Both the position numbers and the translations under genes were made by a program. Below, piece by piece: positions 28,469-36,192 of a stretch of 64,000 nucleotides of DNA (position 1 is the first letter of the stretch; every line of letters begins with the position of its first letter). The stretch is from Streptomyces radicis (lineage in GTDB: Bacteria > Actinomycetota > Actinomycetes > Streptomycetales > Streptomycetaceae): contig NZ_RBDY01000008.1 of NCBI RefSeq assembly GCF_003626575.1, positions 124,001 through 188,000 of the forward strand, read 5' to 3'. Below the pieces are notes generated by a model. That model was not told the origin of the DNA. It saw nothing but the letters and a program-made list of their open reading frames with translations, and did no database searches.

Positions 28469-29844
28469 TCCGTTGCCTCCAGGGTGAGTGTGGCGAGGGC
28501 GTCGAAGCCGATGCCGTCGAAGCCCGCGACGGTGGTCGCGAGCCGGTTCTTCAGCGGGCCCGTCCAGCGGGTGGGCAGTGCCCCCGGCGACCCGGCGAGC
28601 GCGCCGGCCAGGGCCCCGGCCGTCGCGCCGTTGGAGTCGGTGTCCCAACCCCCGGACACCGCACGGCAGATGGTGGCCGAGAAGTCGCCGTCCGCGTGGG
28701 TGAGCGCGGCGGCGACGACCGCGGCGTTGGGCAGGACATGGACCCAGTGGTGGTCGCGGTACCGCTCGTGCAGGCGGTCGACGACGCCGTCCCAGCCGTC
28801 GGCGGCGGGCGCGGCGCGGGCGGCGTCCACGCCGAAGCGCACGGCCTCGGCGTAGCGCGACCCCGGCGGGACGACGGCGAGCCCCGCGCGCACGCAGCCG
28901 TGCGCGTCGGCGTCGCCTCCCATGGCCGCCGCGGTGGCGGCCGCGGTGAACATCGCGCCGTGCACGCCCACCCCGGTGTGGGTCAACGTGGCGTCCCGGT
29001 GGGCGAGTTCGGCGGCGGTCGCGGGGTCGCCCGGATGGGTCCAGCCGAAGATGTCGGCGCGGATCTGCGCCCCGATCCACTCGCGGAACGGATTGCGGAA
29101 GGTGGCCGTGTCCGGGGGCTCGATCCCGGCGAGGAGGTTGCGGTAGGCGACGCGTTCGGCGGTGAACGTCCGGCCCGCGGGCAGCTCGTCGAGCCACAGC
29201 TGCGCCACGTCGGCCGTGGTGAAGTGGTGGCCGTGGCGGCGCAGTAACAGCAGCCCGAGCAGCGGGTAGTTGAGGTCGTCGTCCTCGGGCGCGCCGTCGA
29301 TGGTCTCGGCCAGCGACGTGGCGCGCGAGCGGCGGTTCCAGGGGTGGGCCGCCAGCACCTCGGGCGGCACGCCCGCCTCGGTGAACCATGTCGCGAGCGG
29401 CCAGTTCCCCGCGGCGCGGCCCAGCGCGCGGATGCCGTCGACGGGGATCTTCTCGACGGGCTTGCCCAGCACACACCCGGCGGCCCGCCCCAGCCACGCG
29501 GCCTCCAACCGCTCGGCCAGCCGGGGGCGTTGCGTGGCACGCCCCGAAGTGCCCCGCGGCGTGGGCCGGTCGGGGCACGCGGCCCGGATGTCCGCCAGGG
29601 CGGTGGGCTCGCGGTCGGCCAACGGCGTTGGCAGCGCGGCCAGTTCGTCGAGCAGCTCCTCGGCAAGGGCACGCAGGCCCGCGGGCGCGGGCTCGGGGGA
29701 GGCCCCGGCGCGCGGCGGCGCGGGGTGGCCGCCCGCCGCGCGCCAGCGGGCGGCCAAGGGCGCGGCGTCGCGGCCGTCGAGGGCCGCCTGCCTGAGCTCG
29801 TGGCCGATCAGGTCCTCGGGCTGGACCCAGGTCAGACGCAGCAT
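28465..29844 (-). CDS. ADP-ribosylglycohydrolase-family protein 4 (ADPRG)
   Basis: 459-residue member of the ADP-ribosylglycohydrolase/DraG fold, a di-metal N-glycosidase family. It carries an extra N-terminal segment of about 100 residues beginning LRLTWVQPEDLIGHELRQA, then the core: ERLEAAWLGRAAGCVLGKPVE, an EDDDLNYPLLGL motif in place of the common TDDT, and the C-terminal metal motif GGWDTDSNGATAGALAGALAG. Metal-binding acidic residues look intact. It shares one base (TGATG) with ADPRG 3 upstream and four bases with the kinase downstream. The family acts on ADP-ribosyl or other ribosyl N-glycosidic bonds; the substrate here is unknown. Confidence 0.88.
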   Translation of the reverse strand: MLRLTWVQPEDLIGHELRQAALDGRDAAPLAARWRAAGGHPAPPRAGASPEPAPAGLRALAEELLDELAALPTPLADREPTALADIRAACPDRPTPRGTSGRATQRPRLAERLEAAWLGRAAGCVLGKPVEKIPVDGIRALGRAAGNWPLATWFTEAGVPPEVLAAHPWNRRSRATSLAETIDGAPEDDDLNYPLLGLLLLRRHGHHFTTADVAQLWLDELPAGRTFTAERVAYRNLLAGIEPPDTATFRNPFREWIGAQIRADIFGWTHPGDPATAAELAHRDATLTHTGVGVHGAMFTAAATAAAMGGDADAHGCVRAGLAVVPPGSRYAEAVRFGVDAARAAPAADGWDGVVDRLHERYRDHHWVHVLPNAAVVAAALTHADGDFSATICRAVSGGWDTDSNGATAGALAGALAGSPGALPTRWTGPLKNRLATTVAGFDGIGFDALATLTLEATE

Positions 29845-31055
29845 CAGGCCCCCGCGATCGCGGCGAACAGCGCCTCGTGCGCCCTGCGGCGCTCGACGTC
29901 GCGCGCGAACACCTCGCACGCCACGGCCGCGAGGGCGGCCCCTGGCGCCCGCAGGTCGAGCCTGCTGGCCCGCGCGATCTCCTCGCTCCACTCGCCGGGC
30001 ACGGCGCCCTCCCCGGCCAGCGCGCCCACGATCGCGCCGCTCATGGTGGCGATGGAGTCGCAGTCGCGCCCGTAGTTGACCGAGCCGAGCACCGTGTGCC
30101 GGAAGTCGCCGCGGCCGACCAGCAGCATGCCGAGCGCGATCGGCAGCTCCTCGATCGCGTGCAGCCTGGAGGGGCGCCGCGCGCCGAGCGAGGGCGCGCG
30201 GTACTCGGGGCCCACGGTGTCGAACGGCGCCACCGCGGCGCGCAGCGGGCCGAGCGCCTCCTCGAAGTCGTCGTAGCCGCCCGCCACGTGGGCCACGGCG
30301 TCGATCGCGGCCCGCGTGCCGTCCTTGGCCAGCGCGAGCGCCTCGGCGACGACCGACTCCGGCGTGGCGTCCGGCGCGCACGCCGCGGCCACCGCCGCGG
30401 CGAACACCCCGGCCGCCTCCCGCCCGTAGCTGGACTGGTGCGCCCCCGCGACATCGAGCGCCTCCGCGTAGGCCGCCGCGGGATGGCCCGCGTTGACCAG
30501 GCCGACCGGCGCCATGTACATCGCCGCGCCGCAGTTGACGATGTTGCCGACCCCGGCCTCGCGCGGGTCCACATGGCCGTAGTGGATGCGTGTGACGATC
30601 CACTTCTCGGCCAGGAAGATGCGCTGCAACGGCAGGGCCTCGGCGCCGAGTTCGGGGATCCAGCGCGGCGTGGAGATCAGGTCGGGCACCAGGTGGTCGG
30701 CCACCGCGTAGGCGTCGAGGTGGTCGCGGACCCTCTCGTAGACGCGGACCAGCGCGTGCGTCATCAGGGTGTCGTCGGTGACGTGCCCGTCGCCCTTGTG
30801 GTAGGGCGCGATCGGGCGGGCGGTGCGCCAGTTCTCCCGGTGGAACGGCTCGACGATGCCGGTGACGCGCCCGCCGTGCCGTTCGGCGATCGCCTCGGGC
30901 GACCAGCCCTCGACGGCGCCGCCGAGCGCGTCGCCGACCGCGGCGCCCACCAGGGCGCCGACGGTGCGGTCCTCGAGGGTGGGCGGCGCGGCCTTCCTCG
31001 CTTCGATCCTGGCTTCGGTCCTGGCGTCGAGGTGCGTCGGCGTGGGGGTCGTCAT
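29844..31055 (-). CDS. ADP-ribosylglycohydrolase-family protein 3 (ADPRG)
   Basis: 403 residues. Core motifs: DRTVGALVGAAVGDALGGAVEG near residue 30, GHVTDDTLMTHAL (canonical TDDT) near 90, and the C-terminal NYGRDCDSIATMSGAIVGALAG with both metal-binding aspartates. The middle has RIHYGHVDPREAGVGN and YMAPVGLVNAG. It looks catalytically complete. The ATG at 31055 has GGAG six bases upstream; an ATGA overlap with the former end of ADPRG 2 can be reconstructed across the IS insertion just upstream (see findings). With the IS in place its expression may depend on read-through across the element. Confidence 0.9.
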   Translation of the reverse strand: MTTPTPTHLDARTEARIEARKAAPPTLEDRTVGALVGAAVGDALGGAVEGWSPEAIAERHGGRVTGIVEPFHRENWRTARPIAPYHKGDGHVTDDTLMTHALVRVYERVRDHLDAYAVADHLVPDLISTPRWIPELGAEALPLQRIFLAEKWIVTRIHYGHVDPREAGVGNIVNCGAAMYMAPVGLVNAGHPAAAYAEALDVAGAHQSSYGREAAGVFAAAVAAACAPDATPESVVAEALALAKDGTRAAIDAVAHVAGGYDDFEEALGPLRAAVAPFDTVGPEYRAPSLGARRPSRLHAIEELPIALGMLLVGRGDFRHTVLGSVNYGRDCDSIATMSGAIVGALAGEGAVPGEWSEEIARASRLDLRAPGAALAAVACEVFARDVERRRAHEALFAAIAGA

Positions 31056-31200
31056 CTGGTCTCCTTCGTGGGTACTCCGGCCTTCGGGCCGGGGAGGAAA
31101 CGAGGCTCCTGTGGAGCAGGGCAGGGGAAGGCGAATCGCCGCCAGGGCGGTTCGGCGTCTACGGTCACCGATCGACACCCTTGGGTCACATGGGGGTTGA

Positions 31201-31206
31201 TAGGGT
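31201..31206 (+). promoter_or_regulatory. -10 box TAGGGT, leaderless start of tnpB
   Basis: TAGGGT, 7 bases (GTGAGGT), then the tnpB ATG at 31214. A TTGGGT at 31181-31186 is a weak -35 candidate with short spacing. Confidence 0.5.
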
Positions 31207-31213
31207 GTGAGGT

Positions 31214-32422
31214 ATGGCGCGGCAGGTCAAGCGGGCGTTCAGGTACCGCTTCTACCCCACGAGCGAGCAGGCGGCGGAGCTGTCGCGGACGTTCGGCTGC
31301 GTCCGTCTCGTGTACAACAAGGCGCTTCAGGAACGCACGCGGGCCTGGTACGGCGAGCAGCGCCGGGTCTCCTACGTGGAGTCGTCGGCGATGCTGACCG
31401 GATGGAAGAAGACCGAGGGACTGGCGTTCCTGACGGAGGTGTCCTCCGTCCCGCTCCAGCAGGCCCTGAGACATCTCCAGACCGCCTTCACCAACTTCTT
31501 CGCCAAGCGGGCCCAATACCCCCGCTACAAGTCGCGGAAGAGGTCGAGGGCGTCGGCCGAGTACACCCGGAGCGCCTTCACCTGGCGCGATGGGCGGCTG
31601 ATGCTGGCGAAGATGTCCGGGCCGCTGGACATCCGCTGGTCGCGTCCGCTGCCTCAGGGGGCGGAGCCGTCCACCGTGACCGTCTCCCGTGACGCGGCGG
31701 GCCGCTGGTTCGTGTCCCTGCTGTGCGAGGACACCGTCACCGAGGCCCCCGCCACGGGCGCGGCGGTCGGCATCGACGCGGGCATCACGTCCCTGGTGAC
31801 CCTGTCCACCGGGGAGAAGATCGCCAATCCCCGGCACGAGCGGCGTGACCGTACGCGCCTGGCCCGCGCGCAGCGGGAGTTGTCCCGTAAGGCGAAGGGC
31901 TCGGCCAACCGTGAGAAGGCCCGCCGTAAGGTGGCCCGGGTCCACGCCCGGATCGCCGACCGGCGCAGAGACTTCCTCCACAAGCTCACCACTCGGCTCG
32001 TCCGTGAGAACCAAACGGTCGTGATCGAGGACCTCGCCGTCCGCAACCTGCTCAAGAACGGGCGTCTCGCGCGCGCCATCTCGGACGCGGCCTGGACGGA
32101 GCTTCGCTCCATGCTGGAGTACAAGTGCGCCTGGTACGGGCGTGAACTCGTGGTGATCGACCGCTTCTTCCCCAGCTCGAGGCTGTGCGGGGCCTGCGGC
32201 ACGGTCCGCGGGAAACTGCCGCTGAACGTCCGGACGTGGACGTGCGAGTGCGGCGCGGTGCACGACCGTGACGTGAACGCGGCACGCACCATCCTGGCCG
32301 CCGGGCTGGCGGCAGCAGCCTGTGGAGACGGTGTAAGACCTCAACGGGAGTCCTCCCGGACAGGGCAGTCGTCGATGAAGCAGGAACCCCAGCGGGCGAC
32401 CGCTGGAACCCCCCGCCTCTAG
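31214..32422 (+). CDS. tnpB: RNA-guided endonuclease TnpB (IS605 OrfB)
   Basis: 402 residues, full length for TnpB, the family ancestral to Cas12. N-terminal helical/oligonucleotide-binding part (KRAFRYRFYPTSEQ...FGCVRLVYNKAL), then the split RuvC nuclease: Asp188 in GIDAG, Glu272 in VIEDLAV and Asp353 in DRDVNAA, all present. The zinc ribbon has CGACG and CECG around residues 325-350. All catalytic residues are intact, so it may be active. Known family behaviour: the protein uses an omega-RNA from the element's 3' end to cut donor sites after excision. It is inserted antisense to a 13-kb operon. Confidence 0.93.
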   Translation: MARQVKRAFRYRFYPTSEQAAELSRTFGCVRLVYNKALQERTRAWYGEQRRVSYVESSAMLTGWKKTEGLAFLTEVSSVPLQQALRHLQTAFTNFFAKRAQYPRYKSRKRSRASAEYTRSAFTWRDGRLMLAKMSGPLDIRWSRPLPQGAEPSTVTVSRDAAGRWFVSLLCEDTVTEAPATGAAVGIDAGITSLVTLSTGEKIANPRHERRDRTRLARAQRELSRKAKGSANREKARRKVARVHARIADRRRDFLHKLTTRLVRENQTVVIEDLAVRNLLKNGRLARAISDAAWTELRSMLEYKCAWYGRELVVIDRFFPSSRLCGACGTVRGKLPLNVRTWTCECGAVHDRDVNAARTILAAGLAAAACGDGVRPQRESSRTGQSSMKQEPQRATAGTPRL

Positions 32423-32457
32423 GCGGGAGGAAGTCAAGGCAGTGGTCCTTCCGGGGC
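32340..32457 (+). ncRNA. putative omega-RNA of TnpB with right-end scaffold and guide
   Basis: Three stem-loops in a row at the 3' end of tnpB: CGGGAG-TC-CTCCCG (32345-32358), CCAGCGG-GCGA-CCGCTGG with a GNRA-type loop (32389-32406), and CCCGCC-TCTA-GGCGGG (32412-32427), then AGGAAGTCAA. This is the scaffold layout of IS605-family right ends. The guide would be the host sequence right after the element (about 32438-32457), antisense to the end of ADPRG 2. The 5' end is a guess. Confidence 0.55.
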
Positions 32458-33645
32458 GGCGGTGAAGGGGGTCGTGGCGAGCTGTTCCGCGAGCGGGACC
32501 AGGTCCGTGCCCGCGAGCCGGGGCAGCGCGCACCCGGCGAGGGTGCGGCACGCGTCACGCCAGGTGCCGGGCAGCGCGTCCGCGCCGCCCACCACGCCGG
32601 TGAGCGCCCCGGCGAGCGCGGGCGCGGAGTCGGCGACGCGGGAGAGGCAGGCCGCGGACGGCACCGCCTCGGTGACCGCCCCGGCGGCGGCGGTGGCCAC
32701 CGCGAGCGCCACGGGAACGGTCTCGGCCGCCGCGATCCCGTAGCTGTAGACGTGGTCGACGATCTCGTGCTCGAGCAGCGGGACCAGCGCGAACGCGTTC
32801 CCCGGCAGCCCGGGTCTGGCCTTGGCCGCCGAGCGCCCGAGCTCGACGGCGTGCAGCGCGTTGCGCCGGATCTCGGTGCCCTCGGGCAGCTGGTCGACGG
32901 CCGCGTCCACGCACGCGTCCACCGGGCCGCCGTCCAACGCCGTGGCGACCGCCGCGGCCATCGCGCGGGCGCCGTGCACGCCGTCGCCGTCCTGGGTGTA
33001 GCGGGCGTCGAACTCGGCCAGGTCGGCCGCCGCCTCGGGGTCGCCCGGGTGCACGACGGCGAGCACGGCGGCGCGCACGCAGGCGGCGTCGTCGAAGTAG
33101 TGGGGGTTGTCGTGGCCCGTGGCGGGGGGCCGCAGCCCGGTGGCCAGGTTGCCGAGGCCCGCGCGCACGGAGATCCTGGCGCGCAGCGGGATCTCGGCGG
33201 ACTCGATCTCGTCGGCCCTGTCGGCCGCGGCCGCGACCTCGTCGGCCAGGGAGCTCCAGGCCAACGCCAGGGCGGATCGTACCCGTTGGCCCGCCGTGAG
33301 GTCGGAGTCGCCCGATCCGGCCGCCGACAGCACCGAGAGCGCGGTGAACGCGGCCCACTCCGCGTCGTCGGAAGGGCCGAGCCGCAGCGGCTCGGGCGGC
33401 TGGTTGAGCGCTATGGGGACGGGCAGCGTGGTGGTGGCGTTCAGCTCGGCGAACGTGTCGAGCTCGCGCGTCAGCCGCCGGGTCCAGTCCGGCATCCTGG
33501 CGGCCCTGTGCCGCCCCGATGGCCAGCCCGCGGCGTCGCCCGCGGCGATGCCGAGCAGCAGGCCCTCGATCCGGCGGGGGGCCTTCGCGGCGATGGGACC
33601 GCCGAGCGCGGCCTCGGTCAGGACGGGGGGCACGGTGGGGGTCAC
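32434..33645 (-). CDS. ADP-ribosylglycohydrolase-family protein 2, degenerate and cut at its C-terminus by an IS
   Basis: 403 residues. The fold is recognisable (RIEGLLLGIAAGDAAGWPSGR near the start, YTQDGDGVHGARAMAAAVATALDGG, ALAGALTGVVGGADALPGTW at the end), but metal motifs are poor: the TDDT motif reads SDDAEW, and the C-terminal DxD(T/S) motif reads VADSAPALAG, with the first Asp lost. It is probably a non-catalytic or altered paralogue. The stop codon (complement of 32434-32436) is supplied by the TnpB element's right end; the reconstructed original end is six codons longer (PTKETR after PL). GTG start at 33645, 4-base overlap with ADPRG 1. Confidence 0.8.
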   Translation of the reverse strand: MTPTVPPVLTEAALGGPIAAKAPRRIEGLLLGIAAGDAAGWPSGRHRAARMPDWTRRLTRELDTFAELNATTTLPVPIALNQPPEPLRLGPSDDAEWAAFTALSVLSAAGSGDSDLTAGQRVRSALALAWSSLADEVAAAADRADEIESAEIPLRARISVRAGLGNLATGLRPPATGHDNPHYFDDAACVRAAVLAVVHPGDPEAAADLAEFDARYTQDGDGVHGARAMAAAVATALDGGPVDACVDAAVDQLPEGTEIRRNALHAVELGRSAAKARPGLPGNAFALVPLLEHEIVDHVYSYGIAAAETVPVALAVATAAAGAVTEAVPSAACLSRVADSAPALAGALTGVVGGADALPGTWRDACRTLAGCALPRLAGTDLVPLAEQLATTPFTAAPEGPLP

Positions 33646-34823
33646 GCGGCGGCTCCTTCGCTGCCGCCGTCGCGGCCTTCGCGCCGTCCGTCGGGTCGTC
33701 CGTCGTCCCTGCCGTCGGGTCGTCCGTCGGGCGGCGGGCTGAGCCGGTCGGCGACATCCAGGATGTGCCACCCGGCCATGGACGGCAGGCAGGTGCCGCG
33801 GACCGGGCCGATGGCCTTCGCCCAGTCGGCGGGGATCGCCGACTCGCCGCGCAGCGCGCCCGCGAGCGCCCCGGCGACGGCCGCGGTGGTGTCCGCGTCG
33901 CGGCCCATGTTGACCGCCATCTGCACGGACCTGACGAAGTCGCCGCGCGAGGCGGCGAACGAGCCGAACGCGAGCCCCACCGCCTCGGGCGCCAGATCGG
34001 TCCACGGGTAGCCGCCGATGACGGTGGCCTTCCGCACCGTCCGCTCCGTCGAGAGCGACGTGGCCGCCGGGTCGCGCCTGGCCCGGCGCGCCGCGGAGAC
34101 CGCGCGGTGCAGGGAGCGCGCCGTCCACGAGTCCTCGGGGACCACCGACAGCGCCGCCTGCACCACCGCGTCGGGGCTGTGGCCGACCATCGCCGCCGCG
34201 ACGCCCGCCGCCACGGCCCGACCGCCGTAGATGCCCTCGCCGTCGTGCGAGACCGTGCCGTCGATCGACACCAGGCGCGCGGCCTCGGCCGGGCGCCCCG
34301 CGGCGTAGACGCCGAACGGCGCGGCCCGCATGGCGAGCCCGTCGCTCCAGGCGTGCCGGTGCTGGGCGGAGATGGGCGCGGCCAGGCCGCGGCGGAGGTT
34401 CTCCAGGGTGCCGCGCTCGCTGAACCCCGCGCCCCTGAACGGGCCCTCGTCCCGGTCGGCGATCCACTCGTGCCACGCCGACTCGACATGGCCGACGGTC
34501 AGGGCCGCGCCGTGCTCGGCGAGCAGCAGCCCGGAGAAGATGGCGTACTCGGTGTCGTCAGTACCGGCCGGGTCGTCGGAGACGAAGCCCTCGATGCGGC
34601 CCCAGCGCTCACGGATCTGGGAGGGCTTCATGTTCTCGGCGGGCGCGCCGAGCGCGTCGCCGACGGCCAGGCCGAGCATCGCCCCCCTGGCGCGGTCCCT
34701 CGGCACGACCGCGGTGGGCGCCTGCGGGCGCGGCACCGTGGCCAGCCGGTGCGGCGGGGCCTCCTCGTCCGGCTCCCGTGGGCGGATGTCCCGTGGGCCG
34801 ATGGGGTCGAGGCTGACGCTCAT
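33642..34823 (-). CDS. ADP-ribosylglycohydrolase-family protein 1 (ADPRG)
   Basis: 393 residues. Core motifs are complete: RARGAMLGLAVGDALGAPAENMKP near residue 45, AGTDDTEYAIFSGL near 80 and NMGRDADTTAAVAGALAGALRG near 320. A Pro/Arg-rich N-terminal 40 residues precede the domain. The C-terminus carries a low-complexity DGRPDGRDDGRPDGRREGRDGG stretch in which short DNA repeats are obvious. The ATG at 34823 has no strong ribosome site. First of four glycohydrolases; it starts 40 bases after the binding protein and overlaps ADPRG 2 by four bases. Confidence 0.9.
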   Translation of the reverse strand: MSVSLDPIGPRDIRPREPDEEAPPHRLATVPRPQAPTAVVPRDRARGAMLGLAVGDALGAPAENMKPSQIRERWGRIEGFVSDDPAGTDDTEYAIFSGLLLAEHGAALTVGHVESAWHEWIADRDEGPFRGAGFSERGTLENLRRGLAAPISAQHRHAWSDGLAMRAAPFGVYAAGRPAEAARLVSIDGTVSHDGEGIYGGRAVAAGVAAAMVGHSPDAVVQAALSVVPEDSWTARSLHRAVSAARRARRDPAATSLSTERTVRKATVIGGYPWTDLAPEAVGLAFGSFAASRGDFVRSVQMAVNMGRDADTTAAVAGALAGALRGESAIPADWAKAIGPVRGTCLPSMAGWHILDVADRLSPPPDGRPDGRDDGRPDGRREGRDGGSEGAAA

Positions 34824-34863
34824 AATCTGTCGCTGCTCATTTCTGGTGGTGCGGGTCTCATGG

Positions 34864-36192
34864 TCAACGCTGGTACCGATCGAGGATCCGGTTCCCGTCG
34901 TCGGTGAGCTCCTCGCGGAGATCTTCCAGGTCAACGGCTCCGTTGTAGTACTCCTGGAAGGCGGGAGTGGCGATCTTGTCCTTCCACTCGGGGTAGCCAC
35001 GGACCCCGAGCACCGGCGAGGGCCGCAGCGCCGCGGCCAGCTCGACGCCGGTGCGCCAGCCCAACTCCTCGGTGCTGAGCGAGGGATCGGCCAGGGCGGT
35101 GGTGCTGGTGGGCAGCATCCAGTCGCCACGGGCCAGCTCCACCGCGTGGTCCGCTCGGGTGAGGAACGCGATGAAGTCGGCGGCGGCCTGCCGGTGGTCG
35201 CTGTCCTGCGCCACCGAGAGGGTCTGCGGGGCGACGCCCTGCGCGAGCCCTTCGTCGCCGCCGCCCGACGGCATGGGGAGCACGCTCCACCCGAATCCGT
35301 CGGGCGCCTGCTGGGCGACCTGCTGACGGAAGGAGAAGTTGAGCGGGAGCAGCGCGTACCGGTCGGCGAAGAATCCAGGCAACGTGTCGGAGCCGCCCAT
35401 GCCGAGGCTGCTGCGCGGCGCCGTGCCGTCCTCGTTGACCTGCCGGTGGATCAGCTCGGCCACGGCGGAGTCGGCCGCGCCGTACCGCACCTCGTTCTCG
35501 CCGCCGTCGCGGTAGAACAGCTGTCCCCCGGTGGAGAGCGAGAGGTTGACCGACTGGCTGACCGGCTCGCTCATCGACCACGCCACGCCATAGGTGTCCG
35601 TCTCGCCGTCGCCGTCGGTGTCCCTGGTCAGGTCGGCGGCGACGTCCTCGAACTCCTCCCAAGTCCACGGGTCGTCCGTCGTGGGGATCCGCACCCCGGC
35701 GTCCGCGAGGAGCGCGGCGTTGGCGATCAGGACGCGCGGCTCCTGGAGGAACGGCACGCCGTAGACGCCGCCGTCGAACGTCGTGGTGCCCCACGCCTGT
35801 TCGGGTATGTCGGCGCGCAGCTCGGGGGGCAGCAGGTCGGTGAGGTCGGCGAGGTAGCCGCCGTACGCGAAGTCGGTGAGGTCGGAGGCGTCGTTGTGGA
35901 TGATGTCGGGCGCCTCGCCGCCCATGAACGACGTCAGCAGCTGGTCGTGGACGTTGTCCCACGAGCCCTGGACATAGCGGACCCGGACGTCGGGGTTGGC
36001 GGCGTTCCACCGGTCGACCAGCGCCTTGTTGGCCTCGACGGACTCGGCCTGCCAGGCGAGGCTCAGATAGTCCAGGGTCACGGTGCCGTCGTCGGGCCCC
36101 TCGTCGCCGAGGCCGCAGCCGGCGAGCAGCGCGGCGAGGGCGAACACGGCGGCGGCGCGGGCGGGCGCGGTGCGCGTGGGTGTGCGGCGCAT
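34864..36192 (-). CDS. CUT1-type ABC transporter substrate-binding lipoprotein
   Basis: 442-residue family-1 solute-binding protein, exported with lipobox LLAGC (Cys near residue 24). Mature part: VTLDYLSLAWQAESVEANKALVDRWNAANPDV, EAPDIIHNDASDLTDFAYGGYL, DPWTWEEFEDVAADLTRDTDGDGETDTYGVAWSM and an aromatic-rich C-terminal half. Size and pattern match the oligosaccharide/glycerol-phosphate (CUT1) class, not the smaller RbsB ribose class, which suggests a ligand larger than free ribose. Its ATG shares a base with the upstream permease stop. No ATPase gene is in the operon; streptomycete CUT1 systems commonly share the MsiK ATPase. Confidence 0.9.
   Translation of the reverse strand: MRRTPTRTAPARAAAVFALAALLAGCGLGDEGPDDGTVTLDYLSLAWQAESVEANKALVDRWNAANPDVRVRYVQGSWDNVHDQLLTSFMGGEAPDIIHNDASDLTDFAYGGYLADLTDLLPPELRADIPEQAWGTTTFDGGVYGVPFLQEPRVLIANAALLADAGVRIPTTDDPWTWEEFEDVAADLTRDTDGDGETDTYGVAWSMSEPVSQSVNLSLSTGGQLFYRDGGENEVRYGAADSAVAELIHRQVNEDGTAPRSSLGMGGSDTLPGFFADRYALLPLNFSFRQQVAQQAPDGFGWSVLPMPSGGGDEGLAQGVAPQTLSVAQDSDHRQAAADFIAFLTRADHAVELARGDWMLPTSTTALADPSLSTEELGWRTGVELAAALRPSPVLGVRGYPEWKDKIATPAFQEYYNGAVDLEDLREELTDDGNRILDRYQR

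Larger units (their letters stand above)
31073..32439 (+). mobile_element. TnpB-only IS200/IS605-family (IS1341-type) element
   Basis: The element contains one gene, tnpB, no TnpA transposase, and no target duplication. Its right end has the stem-loops typical of these elements, ending AGGAAGTCAA near 32437. Its left part has a CCGGCC-TTCG-GGCCGG hairpin (31077-31092). Boundaries are inferred from the host genes: joining 32440 to 31072 restores an open frame for ADPRG 2 with an ATGA overlap to ADPRG 3. Because both flanks carry G residues, the true ends can shift by two bases (31071-32437 gives the same joint). Alone it is probably not self-mobile and would need a TnpA elsewhere. Confidence 0.8.

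Noticed and set aside
31073..31100. Second IS right end or an older IS remnant left of tnpB
   Set aside because: The CCGGCC-TTCG-GGCCGG hairpin with GGAGGAAAC resembles right-end structures, but the host-gene reconstruction puts the left border here, so it is more simply the left-end hairpin of the same element.
31197..31201. TTGAT as the TAM/left border of the IS element
   Set aside because: It is only 13 bases before tnpB and overlaps the tnpB -10 box; the junction analysis places the border about 125 bases further left.
28465..34823. ADPRG cluster as a toxin-antitoxin or anti-phage ADP-ribosylation system
   Set aside because: No ADP-ribosyltransferase gene is nearby, and the importer, kinase and CoA genes point to catabolism.
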